Assembly (NCBI GenBank): GCA_024280395.1
Contig: JAJRQG010000059.1
Location: 1 to 44,298 of the forward strand
Direction of reading: 5' to 3'
Source: Gammaproteobacteria bacterium
GTDB lineage: Bacteria > Pseudomonadota > Gammaproteobacteria > Xanthomonadales > Marinicellaceae
DNA length: 44,298 nucleotides
A program made the position numbers and the translations under genes. How positions within the stretch are numbered: position 1 is the stretch's first letter; each line of letters begins with the position of its first letter. Below are positions 15,174 to 24,870 of this stretch, piece after piece. The notes beneath the pieces are model-generated. The model worked only from the letters and a program-made list of their open reading frames with translations. It made no database searches and was not told where the DNA came from.

Positions 15174-15989
15174 TTATTGGGTTAAAATTTCGTTATCTTT
15201 TAAATAAAGAAAATCGGTGACCAGCCCATCTACACCTTTTTTCTTTAATTCGTTGAACTGTTCTAAATCATTTAAAGTAAGAATATAAATAGGTACTTCC
15301 AATTCACCGATTTCTTTTAACACTTTTTCAAAATAGGGTTTTTGTGGTTGTATCGATAGACCAAACAATTCATGGGTTTTGATAAACTCAATTTCGTCTT
15401 TGAGTTTCATGGTTCGGTACATGGTATACATGATATTGTGGCCAGCAAACCCTAGATCTTTGATTTTTTGATAATTCTTGGTGCGATAAATTTGGGGAAT
15501 AATGCGTTGATAGGGATCTTTTATGACTTTTAACATTTTCAGTAAGCCCTTGGCATTGTCACCACTTTTGATGTCGGCAATAACAATGGCCTCTGGGTGT
15601 GTTTCCATCCATTGTGCAAATTGAGTGAGTGATAATTGGGTTTGTCCAAAGTTCATTTTTAGTTTTAAAAAAGCTTCTTCGGTTGGAGCAACCTGGGTTT
15701 TGATGTCAAACAAGCGTTTATAAGACAATTTCCAATCATGTATCAGTACCAATTGACCATCGGCTGTCCAGTTAAAGTCCACTTCAAAAAAACGCTGTCC
15801 CAATTGGTAATTGTGATTTAGGGCTTCAAGTGAATTCAAATAGGTCAGGCCATTGATTCCACCGCTGGCGTGAGCAATAAACAGAGGTTTGTCAAACTTA
15901 ATAGGTTCTTTGTTTTGAAGATGAAGGACTACTATAATTGTTAGTGCAATCAACAAGGTCAATAGGGGTAAAAATACTTTATGTTTCAT
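15174..15989 (-). CDS. membrane-anchored glycerophosphodiester phosphodiesterase-like protein
   Basis: 271 residues. One membrane helix lies at about 6-25, then a GDPD-type TIM barrel: [49 protein letters not shown], and a closing [25 protein letters not shown]. The family's general pair of His (IAH and IHD) and the metal E-x-D are present. The usual HRG...PENT motif reads HASGG...LNS, a known subgroup variant lacking the Arg. The protein should face the periplasm. It may cut glycerol-phosphate-type phosphodiesters of lipids or of the polymer; the substrate is unproven. It is coupled to the glycosyltransferase gene by an ATGA overlap. Confidence 0.82.
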   Translation of the reverse strand: MKHKVFLPLLTLLIALTIIVVLHLQNKEPIKFDKPLFIAHASGGINGLTYLNSLEALNHNYQLGQRFFEVDFNWTADGQLVLIHDWKLSYKRLFDIKTQVAPTEEAFLKLKMNFGQTQLSLTQFAQWMETHPEAIVIADIKSGDNAKGLLKMLKVIKDPYQRIIPQIYRTKNYQKIKDLGFAGHNIMYTMYRTMKLKDEIEFIKTHELFGLSIQPQKPYFEKVLKEIGELEVPIYILTLNDLEQFNELKKKGVDGLVTDFLYLKDNEILTQ

Positions 15990-18900
15990 TGTTGCAAAAT
16001 AGTTTTTATGGATTCTTTAGCAGACTCAAAGGAGAAATAATTTTGTACATTATCCAAACCACCTTGAGAAATTTGATTCCACAGCTGTTCGTCTTGGTAC
16101 AAGCGAATCACTTGTTGGGCAAATTCTTCGGGGGTTTCTGCCATTAGGCAATCTTTTTCATCAACGGTAAACATGCCTTCAACCGCTACTTTGGTGCCGA
16201 CAACAGGTTGTCCATAACTCATGGACATATTGACCTTACCTTTGACACCAGCACCGTATCGCAAAGGCGCTACCGCGATACGAATATCATCCATTATGGG
16301 TTCTATGTCTTCTACAAAACCTTGAAAAACAATATTGTCTTTGGCCATAGCTTGAATGTGTTTGGGTGCTTTTGACCCGATGATGTGGAATTTCAAATCG
16401 GGCAGGCCTTTTTCAATCAATGGGAAAATTTCTGCGACAAACCATTCTACGGCATCGACATTGGGCGTGTGTTGGTAACCACCAATAAACATAATGTCTT
16501 TGCGTTGAGCGAAGGTTTTTCTACAGCCAAAAACTTCATGGATATTGGATAGCACTTTTACATTGAGATCCAGTGCGTCTTTTGCCAACACTTCTACTTC
16601 ATACGGACTAACCACCAAGGTCACATCACAGGCTTTAGCAACCGCCAATTCTTTTTGTTTGGTGACATCTGCCATTTTGGCTAGTTGGTTATCGTTGCTT
16701 AATTCCGCCATGCGGCGTTCGCGGATATAATGCAAATCAACAGTATCAAAGATGATTTGAGCTTTGGGGCAGTACTCACGAATAAATTCCATGACTTGTT
16801 CTGCTACATAGTAACGAGAAAGCATTACAGCATCCAGATATTGGCCTTTGTCTTTTAAATAGTCTATTGGATTTGAAATATGTGGATGATACAGGCACTC
16901 CACACCCAATTGTTCCAAGTCTTTTGTATAGTCACCATTGTGGCTGAGATTTTCAGGCATAAAAATAACGTGATAATCCAACTCTTTGAGGATTTTAATC
17001 AGATTTATCATGCGCAAAGAACCTGAATCTTGGTCAGGGGTGGGTGTGCAGGCATCAAAAATCAAAATACGTTTGGGTTGTCCATGAATTCGGCACAATT
17101 CTATGTCGGCGCCTGATTGGGGTTGTTTTGTTAATTGTTTTGCCCATTTTTCTTTGAACTTAACTTGATTGACCACTTGGTATTTTTTCATGCCTTGGGT
17201 TAAGTCAGTGCCTGAAGAAATGCCTTCAAAATGGGTAATTTTAGAAGCGGGTTGAATATAGACTTTTTTGCCAATATTGCGCACAGCAAAAGCCAAATCG
17301 GTGTCTTCATAATAAGCCGGTTTATAACGCTCATCAAAATAGCCCAATTCAACAAATAGCTTGTTGGATATCAAAATACTCGCGCCCGAACAGTAATCCA
17401 CTTCGCGAATATGGTTATATTGGGGTTCATCAGGGTTGCCTAACCTTCCATAATTCCAACCACTGGCATCAGAAAAAACAATGCCACCTGCTTCTTGTAA
17501 TTGGTTGTTGGGATAGACCAACTTGCTGCCCACCAAACCAGCATCTGGAAATTGTTCAAACACATTCAATAAGGCATCTAACCAGTTGTCATAAACTACT
17601 GTATCATTATTAAGGAACATGAGGTATTCACCTTTGGCCAGTTTGGCTCCAGTATTACAAGATTCAATAAACCCACCATTTTGTTTCTGTCTTTGGTAAG
17701 TAATGCCGGTGATTTTTTTAATCAATTTTGGCGTATCATCGGTGGAACTATCATCCACAACAATGACTTCAAAGCTTGTTTTGTCTTGTAAAGCTACAAT
17801 GGATTTTAAACAGTTATAGGTGTGTTCAAAATGATTGTATACTGGAATAATAATGGAAACAGCGGGGTTTTTGACCTTGTTTATCGTCAGGCCAGTATAG
17901 TTTTGGGTCAATTCAACAGTACTGGGCTTGCTTGCAGTCGGGTTTTTGTTGAGTTTGTTTTTTACAACCGCTGCTGTGCCGCTTATTCCTCGTGTTTTTA
18001 AACTTCTAATGGCTCGTGAGGGCAAAGTTTTTAATTGTGCTAGTCTGAATTTTATGGCATTGCGTTTGTGCCTTGCCCAAGTGGTAAAACGTCTCATCGG
18101 CTTGGTGACTCTCCAGGAGCGACTTTGATAAACGGAGGAAAGTTCTTGTTCAATCTTCTCTTTGCCCAATTGAATTTTGGAAAGCTCAATTTCAGTTTGT
18201 TGTAATTTTTTGTGTTCTTGTTCATAGTGTGTTTGGGACTTTTCAAAGGCTTGTTGCAGGACTTGAATTTCTGCATTCATTCTGGCCGTTTCTGTTTGAA
18301 TAATGCCTTGAAGTTTGTTGGTTTCTTGCCTTTCCAAAGCGATGTCTTTTTCCGCCTTTTTTAAATCATTGGTGAGCTTTTTTCCCCACAAAGTTCTTTC
18401 ATCTAACTTAATTTCAGTTGTTGATAAAATTGATTCAACTCTTTGCTTTTCAGTATCAAGGGCAATCAATTCTTTTGTCACCATTGAATGGCTTTGATTG
18501 TCGGTTAATTGATAGTGAATATTAGCGGATTGACCAAGCAATTTTTGATACTGTTGGATTGTACTATCAAAATCAACAGGCTCTAACTGGCTTAAATTTT
18601 CACGAATGGCTTGTATGTTCTCTGGGTTGTTTCTTAATTGTTGAATTTTATCAACAAAATCCGATGCTGTGTTGTTGCACAAAAACCCTGTTTCACCATC
18701 AATTATTCTGTCTTTTAATGCACCAAATTTGGTGCTAATGGTACAAATGCCAGCTTGTTGCAACTCGGATAAGGTATAGTTATAAGTTTCTGATGTTTGT
18801 GAGGTGATTAATGCCAAGTCGGGTTCGATTTCTTGCAACAACATGTTTAATTCAGCATTGTCATAATCCATAATGACTGTAACATTGGGATCATTAAGAT

Positions 18901-20329
18901 ACTTTTTGCCTTCATTGCCTGCACCCAGAAACACAAAGTAATATTCGCTGCTCAGTAATTGCATAATCTCTTCCAACAAATCTTGGCCTTTGGGAGGATT
19001 AATTCTGCCCAACACCAAAATTTGAAAGGGGGTTTTCTTGTTGTCGTATTTGATTGCAGAAAAATGGTCAATTGCATGAGGAATAATAGCCACCTCATTA
19101 AAAGTATTGGCATCTATTTTTTTCAGATTTCGCTGTACCGATTCACTGGGGGCAGACAATTGAACATTTTTATTCGCATAACAACGGTGGATAGCTTTTT
19201 GCCAAGAGGTCAGTTCTTTTTGGGTGATTTCGCCAAAGGGTTCATTCTTGGTATTGAATAAGGCTTTGTACAAATCTTCTTGTGTTATTTGATCTTTGTC
19301 CAAATCTGCGATTAAACTCGGCCAAGAAGGAAAATAATCGTGCAAAATGCGCAAAGTAGTCACTTTGGCTTGTAAACATTGCATGCTGTGACCAATAAGA
19401 CTGGAAACCACCATTTGTTGTACTTGGTATTGCTTGATTACCGCATTAAGCATCTCCAGATATTCTGGATGTTCGATACAGGTTGCTTTAATCGGTGCTT
19501 GCATTTCAAATCTTTGCATAACCAAACCTTGCGTGTTTTGGTAATGCAAAACAAATGCTTCGCCATGGCTTTGTCTATACAGTTCTCCACCTGATGATAA
19601 AATCAAATGGTGGTAGCTTTTTTCATTGTGGCAGTAATCATCAACCCATTTCTGTATGCCCCCACCCCAACCCATGGTTATGTGCAGTAGGATGGGTTTG
19701 CCATCCAGCAAAGGATAGCCTGTTATAACATTGGCATTATTCAATTCAGTTTTTAATCGCCATTGTAAATCTGCCAAAGCATGTGCAGGCAAAGGGTTTT
19801 GGTCGCCAATATTTTTAACTTCGGTCAGCCTTAGCCCTGATTGGGTTTGCGATTGCACCAATAAATTGTTACATGCGTGAAATGGTGTTTTTGATAAACC
19901 TGCCAAAAGGGTATGATTTTTCACCAAAAAACATTGTGGATTGATTTTATCGGTATAAAAAACACCTGCCGATTGCATCAAATAGATTTGTGCATCCAGC
20001 TCTTCAACTGTGCCGTTAAACTCATTTCCTTCAAGCAAAGGTGATAACTCATAAACACCACAAGTCAAAGCACTGCACAATTTTGCATCAGCATTTTCTA
20101 TGAATACCTGGTTTAAACGCTTAAACCAAAATTCTGGCAACTGTGCTTGCGCATCTAGAACCACAATTGGTCTGTCTTTTTTGGTCTTTTCAATAATGGA
20201 TTGGCACAACTCTTGATCAAAGTCAGTACCATCAAAATAAATTATTTCAAATTCATCTTGAATGACGTGGCTTAACTTGCTGCTTTCATTGCCATTATAA
20301 ACGGCCAAATACGGTGAAGTTTTTTGCAT
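15986..20329 (-). CDS. multidomain glycosyltransferase (GT-B, coiled coil, GT2, GT-B)
   Basis: 1447 residues. Domain 1 (about 210-610) is GT4-like, with [13 protein letters not shown], a [12 protein letters not shown] phosphate-binding loop and [24 protein letters not shown] coiled coil rich in Lys, Glu and Gln spans about 630-735. Domain 2 (about 830-1080) is GT2: [43 protein letters not shown] and [12 protein letters not shown]. Domain 3 (about 1110-1445) is another GT4: [46 protein letters not shown]. The N-terminal 200 residues are unassigned. No membrane helices are evident, so it is cytoplasmic and could add three different linkages of one repeat unit. It heads a four-gene operon with no Shine-Dalgarno and a promoter abutting the ATG. 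Confidence 0.92.
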   Translation of the reverse strand: MQKTSPYLAVYNGNESSKLSHVIQDEFEIIYFDGTDFDQELCQSIIEKTKKDRPIVVLDAQAQLPEFWFKRLNQVFIENADAKLCSALTCGVYELSPLLEGNEFNGTVEELDAQIYLMQSAGVFYTDKINPQCFLVKNHTLLAGLSKTPFHACNNLLVQSQTQSGLRLTEVKNIGDQNPLPAHALADLQWRLKTELNNANVITGYPLLDGKPILLHITMGWGGGIQKWVDDYCHNEKSYHHLILSSGGELYRQSHGEAFVLHYQNTQGLVMQRFEMQAPIKATCIEHPEYLEMLNAVIKQYQVQQMVVSSLIGHSMQCLQAKVTTLRILHDYFPSWPSLIADLDKDQITQEDLYKALFNTKNEPFGEITQKELTSWQKAIHRCYANKNVQLSAPSESVQRNLKKIDANTFNEVAIIPHAIDHFSAIKYDNKKTPFQILVLGRINPPKGQDLLEEIMQLLSSEYYFVFLGAGNEGKKYLNDPNVTVIMDYDNAELNMLLQEIEPDLALITSQTSETYNYTLSELQQAGICTISTKFGALKDRIIDGETGFLCNNTASDFVDKIQQLRNNPENIQAIRENLSQLEPVDFDSTIQQYQKLLGQSANIHYQLTDNQSHSMVTKELIALDTEKQRVESILSTTEIKLDERTLWGKKLTNDLKKAEKDIALERQETNKLQGIIQTETARMNAEIQVLQQAFEKSQTHYEQEHKKLQQTEIELSKIQLGKEKIEQELSSVYQSRSWRVTKPMRRFTTWARHKRNAIKFRLAQLKTLPSRAIRSLKTRGISGTAAVVKNKLNKNPTASKPSTVELTQNYTGLTINKVKNPAVSIIIPVYNHFEHTYNCLKSIVALQDKTSFEVIVVDDSSTDDTPKLIKKITGITYQRQKQNGGFIESCNTGAKLAKGEYLMFLNNDTVVYDNWLDALLNVFEQFPDAGLVGSKLVYPNNQLQEAGGIVFSDASGWNYGRLGNPDEPQYNHIREVDYCSGASILISNKLFVELGYFDERYKPAYYEDTDLAFAVRNIGKKVYIQPASKITHFEGISSGTDLTQGMKKYQVVNQVKFKEKWAKQLTKQPQSGADIELCRIHGQPKRILIFDACTPTPDQDSGSLRMINLIKILKELDYHVIFMPENLSHNGDYTKDLEQLGVECLYHPHISNPIDYLKDKGQYLDAVMLSRYYVAEQVMEFIREYCPKAQIIFDTVDLHYIRERRMAELSNDNQLAKMADVTKQKELAVAKACDVTLVVSPYEVEVLAKDALDLNVKVLSNIHEVFGCRKTFAQRKDIMFIGGYQHTPNVDAVEWFVAEIFPLIEKGLPDLKFHIIGSKAPKHIQAMAKDNIVFQGFVEDIEPIMDDIRIAVAPLRYGAGVKGKVNMSMSYGQPVVGTKVAVEGMFTVDEKDCLMAETPEEFAQQVIRLYQDEQLWNQISQGGLDNVQNYFSFESAKESIKTILQQ

Positions 20330-20335
20330 TTTTGG

Positions 20336-20344
20336 ATTATATCA
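20336..20344 (-). promoter_or_regulatory. extended -10 promoter, probably leaderless, for the glycosyltransferase operon
   Basis: Read on the minus strand, TGATATAAT (20344 down to 20336) is a perfect extended -10 (TGn plus TATAAT). Only six bases separate it from the ATG at 20329, so the expected first transcribed base is the A of that ATG. No ribosome-binding sequence is present in the 38-bp gap after gshA. A good -35 is not visible, as expected for an extended -10. Confidence 0.5.
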
Positions 20345-20367
20345 AATGAATGTAGGTATTACCCACA

Positions 20368-21729
20368 TCAATATTTAAAAATCTCAAACAAGCGATTTAA
20401 GTCTTTATTCCAAACACTGTGATACTTACCCAGTTTGCGTTCTGCTGGTGTGGTTGCTGTATCAGCTATGATTTGTAGGGGTTCTAAAAACATGCTTTCA
20501 TCCTTGCCGCATTTACCACGGACATTGCGTTTTTCTAAACCCAACCTAGATAGTTCCAACATCTGCAAGGACAAATCACGCACATTTTGATTTCTAAATT
20601 GTGTACACAATCCTTGTTTGGGCACGTTGTCACGTAAATATTGGTGCTCTTCTTGCGTCCAGTCTTTTACCATATCCCAAGCTGCATCCAATGCTTCTTG
20701 CTCATATAAAATACCCACCCATAAAGCAGGTAACGCACATATCCGTCGCCATGGACCGCCATCAGCACCGCGCATCTCTAGGAATTTTTTCAACCTTACT
20801 TCAGGGAAAGCCGTGGTTAAATGGTCTTCCCAATCTTTCATGGTGGGTAACTCACCAGGCAATATTGACAGCTTGCCTTGCATAAAGTCTTTGAAAGATA
20901 AACCACTGGCATCCAAATATTTACCATCGCGATAAGCAAAATACATCGGTACATCTAACATATAGTCTACATAACGTTCAAAGCTCATAGAATCTTCAAA
21001 CACAAAAGGAATAGTTCCACAGCGGTCATTGTCGGTATCGGTCCAAATATTTGAACGGTAGGATAAAAACCCATTGGATTTGCCGTTTTTAAAGGGTGAA
21101 TTGGCAAAAAGAGCCGTCGCAATAGGCTGCAATGCCAAAGACACACGGAATTTTTTAATCATATCGGCTTCAGATGAAAAGTCCAAATTTGCCTGAATAG
21201 TACAAGTACGTTTCATCATATCCAAGCCCAATGTGCCTACTTTGGGCATGTATTCTCGCATGATTTTGTATCGGCCTTTGGGCATAAATTCAATGTCCTT
21301 CTTTCTTGCCAAGGGATGAAACCCCATGCCAATAAAGGCCGAATTATAGTTTTCGCACACTTCTTTTACTTCTGCTAGATGGGCATAAGTTTCCCGACAA
21401 GTGGCATGAATGTCAGTCAATGGTGCACCCGATAATTCTAATTGTCCACCTGGTTCTAAAGTAACCGAACAGCCATCTCGAAACAAAGCAATGATGTTGT
21501 CACCTTCGTATTCTGCACGCCAACCAAATTTATCCTTCAGACCATTTAAAATATCTTTAATGCCTCCTGTTTGGTTATACCCCAATGGTTTTAATGTTTG
21601 TGTGTCAAAGCCAAATTTTTCATGTTCTGTGCCTACTTTCCAATCTGATTTTGGTTTACAGCCAGAGGCAATATAATCTATTAACTGACTTTTGTTTTCT
21701 ATAAGTTCTGATTTGCTCAATTTAGTCAC
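20368..21729 (-). CDS. gshA: glutamate-cysteine ligase (plant/proteobacterial GCS2 type)
   Basis: 453 residues. It catalyses the first step of glutathione synthesis, joining the gamma-carboxyl of glutamate to cysteine with ATP in the cytoplasm. Recognisable segments are [21 protein letters not shown] (metal and glutamate site), [55 protein letters not shown] and [24 protein letters not shown]. These mark the plant/alphaproteobacterial/xanthomonad class and not the E. coli GshA class. The length is as expected. It is divergent from the peptide-binding protein gene and upstream of the glycosyltransferase operon on the same strand. Glutathione is the acceptor for the persulfide chemistry suggested at 3128-3997. 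Confidence 0.96.
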   Translation of the reverse strand: MTKLSKSELIENKSQLIDYIASGCKPKSDWKVGTEHEKFGFDTQTLKPLGYNQTGGIKDILNGLKDKFGWRAEYEGDNIIALFRDGCSVTLEPGGQLELSGAPLTDIHATCRETYAHLAEVKEVCENYNSAFIGMGFHPLARKKDIEFMPKGRYKIMREYMPKVGTLGLDMMKRTCTIQANLDFSSEADMIKKFRVSLALQPIATALFANSPFKNGKSNGFLSYRSNIWTDTDNDRCGTIPFVFEDSMSFERYVDYMLDVPMYFAYRDGKYLDASGLSFKDFMQGKLSILPGELPTMKDWEDHLTTAFPEVRLKKFLEMRGADGGPWRRICALPALWVGILYEQEALDAAWDMVKDWTQEEHQYLRDNVPKQGLCTQFRNQNVRDLSLQMLELSRLGLEKRNVRGKCGKDESMFLEPLQIIADTATTPAERKLGKYHSVWNKDLNRLFEIFKY

Positions 21730-21758
21730 TCGTTTTATTTTTGCAATATTTTATCATG

Positions 21759-21764
21759 TATAAT
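21759..21764 (+). promoter_or_regulatory. -10 box upstream of the peptide-binding protein gene
   Basis: A consensus TATAAT lies 22 bp before the ATG at 21787. I do not see a matching -35 at normal spacing. It would put the transcript start near 21771, compatible with either possible start codon of the next gene. Confidence 0.35.
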
Positions 21765-21786
21765 GGAATTTATTCACCTTTAATTC

Positions 21787-23352
21787 ATGAAGCGAAGATA
21801 CAATTTAGGCATGAAATTTATTTTTACAACGATACTTTTGATTTTTTCTTTGCATATTCATGCAATGAATACTTTAAACCGGGGTTCTGGATCAGAACCT
21901 GACTCTTTGAACATACACCTTGCTGAAGGCCTAAATTCACACAATATTTTGCGTGATTTGTACGAAGGTTTAATGACGCTTGACATTAATGGGAAGCCTG
22001 TTTATGGAGCAGCATTAAGCCACACTGTAGAAAACAATGTTTGGACTTTTAATCTTAAAAAAAACGCCAAATGGTCAGATGGCAGCGCCCTAACAGCACA
22101 TGATTTTGTTCGAGGATGGAGAAAGGCCGCTAATCCAAAAACAGCAGCGGCTTATGCTTTTTTATTGAACAATATCATTCATGCAAAAAAAATAATGTCG
22201 TCAAAATTATCGCTAGAAAACCTGGCGGTTAAAGCCCTTGATGATGTCACTTTACAAATCAAATTGTGGCAAGCAGACTCGGCTTTTTTAGAGAAACTAA
22301 GCCTGCCGATTTTTTACCCTTTACCAAAATCAAAACCTCTTGCTCTAAAACATCAAATTATTAGCAATGGTGCTTATATGTTAAGCGATTGGAAGATACA
22401 AGAAAAGATTGTTCTTAGTAAAAATCCTTACTACTATTCAGCCAATCAGATTTATTTCGACGAAGTCAACTATTGGGTAACCGAAGATCAATCCAGTGAA
22501 TTAAAACGCTTTCGGGCAGGTGAATTAGACATAACTGAAAGCATTCCAGACAGCCAAATAGGCTGGATAGAACAAAATTTATCCAATGAATTGCACATTG
22601 TTCCTTATTTGGGCTCATTTTTCTTGGGCCTGAATGTTTCTGATAAAAACTTGAGCAACCATAAATTAAGACAAGCCTTATCCTTGGCAATTGACCGTGA
22701 AATCTTAACCAAAAAAGTCTTAAAAACAGGTCAACAACCCGCTTATCATATTGTCCCTAGAAGCCTATTAAGCACCCAATCACAAAGCGCCAACCTCAAT
22801 ATAAACCAGCAAAAAAATATAGAACGCGCCAAAATACTGTTAAAAGAAAGTGGCATCAATACCCAAGATTTAAAAATAGAAATTCTCTACAACAACAGTC
22901 AAAATCAACGCAAGGTGGCGATTGCCATTGCTGCTATGTGGCGACAAAATTTAGGAATTCGTGCCAAATTACTTAACCAGGAGTGGAAGGTTTTTGTGCA
23001 GTCACGAAAATCAAATAAACGCCAAGCCTTTAGATCTGGTTGGATTGCTGATTATGCCGATGCCTTGAGTTTTTTACAATTGTTTACAACACAGTCAAGG
23101 TTTAATTTTTATCATTATAGCAATATAAAGTATGATAGGATTGTTGGGGAAATCGCCAAAAACAATCAAGCTCAAGAAAAAAGTAATTTGATTGGAGAGG
23201 CGGAAAATATATTATTGCATGACTTGCCAGTCATCCCACTGTATTACTATGTATCAAGGCACTTGGTCGATAAGAAAATTTCAGGATTTTCTGACAATGT
23301 TGCTGATCGACATTTATCCAAATATTTATTTAAAGAAGAGGACTCAAAATGA
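21787..23352 (+). CDS. peptide ABC transporter substrate-binding protein (OppA/SBP family 5)
   Basis: 521 residues. A signal peptide is present (hydrophobic FIFTTILLIFSLHIHA). The mature protein starts NTLNRGSGSEPDSLNIHLAEG, the standard opening of OppA-type proteins, followed by LYEGLMTLD, WTFNLKKNAKWSDGSALTAHDFVRGWRKAANP, FFLGLNVSDKNLSNHKLRQALSLAIDREIL and a C-terminal LPVIPLYYY. It binds oligopeptides in the periplasm. The start could be 21787 or the internal ATG at 21811; both leave a workable signal and neither has a clear ribosome site. No permease or ATPase genes are near, so it is an orphan. Its last bases overlap the DUF3011 gene (ATGA). Confidence 0.9.
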   Translation: MKRRYNLGMKFIFTTILLIFSLHIHAMNTLNRGSGSEPDSLNIHLAEGLNSHNILRDLYEGLMTLDINGKPVYGAALSHTVENNVWTFNLKKNAKWSDGSALTAHDFVRGWRKAANPKTAAAYAFLLNNIIHAKKIMSSKLSLENLAVKALDDVTLQIKLWQADSAFLEKLSLPIFYPLPKSKPLALKHQIISNGAYMLSDWKIQEKIVLSKNPYYYSANQIYFDEVNYWVTEDQSSELKRFRAGELDITESIPDSQIGWIEQNLSNELHIVPYLGSFFLGLNVSDKNLSNHKLRQALSLAIDREILTKKVLKTGQQPAYHIVPRSLLSTQSQSANLNINQQKNIERAKILLKESGINTQDLKIEILYNNSQNQRKVAIAIAAMWRQNLGIRAKLLNQEWKVFVQSRKSNKRQAFRSGWIADYADALSFLQLFTTQSRFNFYHYSNIKYDRIVGEIAKNNQAQEKSNLIGEAENILLHDLPVIPLYYYVSRHLVDKKISGFSDNVADRHLSKYLFKEEDSK

Positions 23353-24650
23353 AATCAATTATTCTGTTATCACTGTTACTAAGTCAGGTGGCTTTTGCTC
23401 AACATGCAAAAAACGAGGTTAAAAACAACACTTTCAAATCACCGGTTGTTGTCGAAAACAAGCAAGCAAAAGTACGCATGCAAAATGGCAATAAATTCAA
23501 TGATAAATACACAAACAAGTATCACTACCAGAACAACAATCAATCCTTCACTTGTGAATCTAGAAATGGCCGCAGAAACCATTGCAATGTTAACACAAAA
23601 AACGGCATTAATTTTATTCGTCAACTCTCGGGCTCTAGCTGTAATTTTAACTGGGGTTACGACCAGACAGGTATTTGGGTAACCAATGGCTGCAGGGCCG
23701 AGTTTAGCATTAACATTGGTTGGGACCAACCTGGTGCAGAAGGCAATATTATGGTTTGTGATTCACACAACTACCAAAGAAATTATTGTCCTGCCTATTT
23801 GGGTGGTAGAGATGTGTTTTTATTAAGGCAAAACAGTAACGCTTCTTGTGTGAATAATTGGGGCTATGACAGAAACGGTATTTGGGTAACCAATGGTTGT
23901 CGAGCCGAGTTTGTTGTTGAGGATAGAAATTACAATTTTGGTAATGATATGTTGGTTTGTAGCTCTAGAAATTTGCGTTTTCAAAGCTGTCCAGCCAATA
24001 CCCGAGGCGGAGTTGAATTTATCAGGCAGTTGTCGCGCTCAAGTTGTAGTGGCAATTGGGGATATGACCAACAAGGCATTTGGGTGACCAATGGTTGTCG
24101 CGCTAAATTTAAATTGTTGCCAAACAACAATTATGGAAACAGTGGATACGGTAATAATGGCTACGGAAACAATAACTCAAACATCATCAGTTGTTCATCA
24201 AGAAACCACCAACGTCGAATTTGTCCAGCTGACACTTCTGGTGGCGTTCGTTTGAAAAGACAAAAATCTAGAGCCTCATGTGCAGGAAACTGGGGTTACG
24301 ATAGAAATGGCATTTGGGTAACCAATGGCTGTAGAGCTACTTTTGAACTATATATCAACAGAGGCTATGGAAACAATAATGGTTATGGCAATAGTCAAGA
24401 TCAAGGACATGGGAACAACAATGGTTATGGCAATAATCAAGGACGTGGTAATACTGGTTATGGCAATCAAAACAATAGAATTATATGCTCTTCTCGCAAC
24501 CTAAATCGCAGTGTTTGCCCTATCCCTGTGGGCTCAAGAGTTCAATTGTATAGGCAATTATCCAGAAAGAGTTGTATGGGAAGATGGGGATACAACCGCC
24601 GAGAAATTTGGGTAACAAATGGTTGTCGAGCTGAGTTCAATCTGAATTAA
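23349..24650 (+). CDS. exported protein with five DUF3011 repeats
   Basis: 433 residues. A signal peptide (MKSIILLSLLLSQVAFA) is followed by an Asn/Lys-rich linker and five repeats of about 65 residues, each with C.SRN...R..CP....GGV.L.RQ.S...C...WGYDR.GIWVTNGCRAEF. This is the DUF3011 pattern with four conserved Cys per unit. The IWVTNGCRA copies are encoded near 23675, 23880, 24078, 24312 and 24608. Low-complexity linkers of GYGNNNGYGN type separate units three, four and five. DUF3011 proteins are periplasmic or secreted and some are linked to lectin-like or lysozyme-inhibitor roles; the function here is unknown. The last unit has REIWVTNGCRAEF and looks intact. Co-transcribed with the peptide-binding protein. 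Confidence 0.88.
   Translation: MKSIILLSLLLSQVAFAQHAKNEVKNNTFKSPVVVENKQAKVRMQNGNKFNDKYTNKYHYQNNNQSFTCESRNGRRNHCNVNTKNGINFIRQLSGSSCNFNWGYDQTGIWVTNGCRAEFSINIGWDQPGAEGNIMVCDSHNYQRNYCPAYLGGRDVFLLRQNSNASCVNNWGYDRNGIWVTNGCRAEFVVEDRNYNFGNDMLVCSSRNLRFQSCPANTRGGVEFIRQLSRSSCSGNWGYDQQGIWVTNGCRAKFKLLPNNNYGNSGYGNNGYGNNNSNIISCSSRNHQRRICPADTSGGVRLKRQKSRASCAGNWGYDRNGIWVTNGCRATFELYINRGYGNNNGYGNSQDQGHGNNNGYGNNQGRGNTGYGNQNNRIICSSRNLNRSVCPIPVGSRVQLYRQLSRKSCMGRWGYNRREIWVTNGCRAEFNLN
24121..24470. repeat. Gly-Tyr-Gly-Asn low-complexity coding repeats
   Basis: Two blocks (about 24121-24180 and 24361-24472) of GGN-TAY-GGN-AAY codons encode the linkers between DUF3011 units. Codons repeat closely (GGTTATGGCAAT several times), which suggests expansion by slippage or recombination. 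Confidence 0.6.
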
Positions 24651-24669
24651 ACAATCCAAACTAATAATG

Positions 24670-24706
24670 CATACAACCGGTTAATATGACTGGTTGTATG
24701 TTTTTT
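24670..24706 (+). terminator. intrinsic terminator after the DUF3011 gene
   Basis: CATACAACC (24670-24678) pairs with GGTTGTATG (24692-24700) as a perfect 9-bp stem around a 13-base loop, followed by six T. It lies 20 bases after the stop codon. Confidence 0.9.
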
Positions 24707-24818
24707 AAATTCTACAAAAATTTATCACCCCGCTTCTATTTCAACCCTGGTACAGTTTCTTATAGCAATGAAACCAACATATGTGCGATTTTTATCACTG
24801 ATTTTTACCACTATACCT

Positions 24819-24824
24819 TATAAT
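24819..24824 (+). promoter_or_regulatory. -10 box upstream of the GGDEF-EAL gene
   Basis: A consensus TATAAT lies 46 bp before the TTG start. No convincing -35 was seen at 16-18 bp. The rest of the 220-bp gap holds the terminator at 24670-24706 and nothing else I can support. Confidence 0.35.
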
Positions 24825-24870
24825 TATGGACAATAACAACCTTTGCAAAAACTTCGATGAAGAGTAAAAT

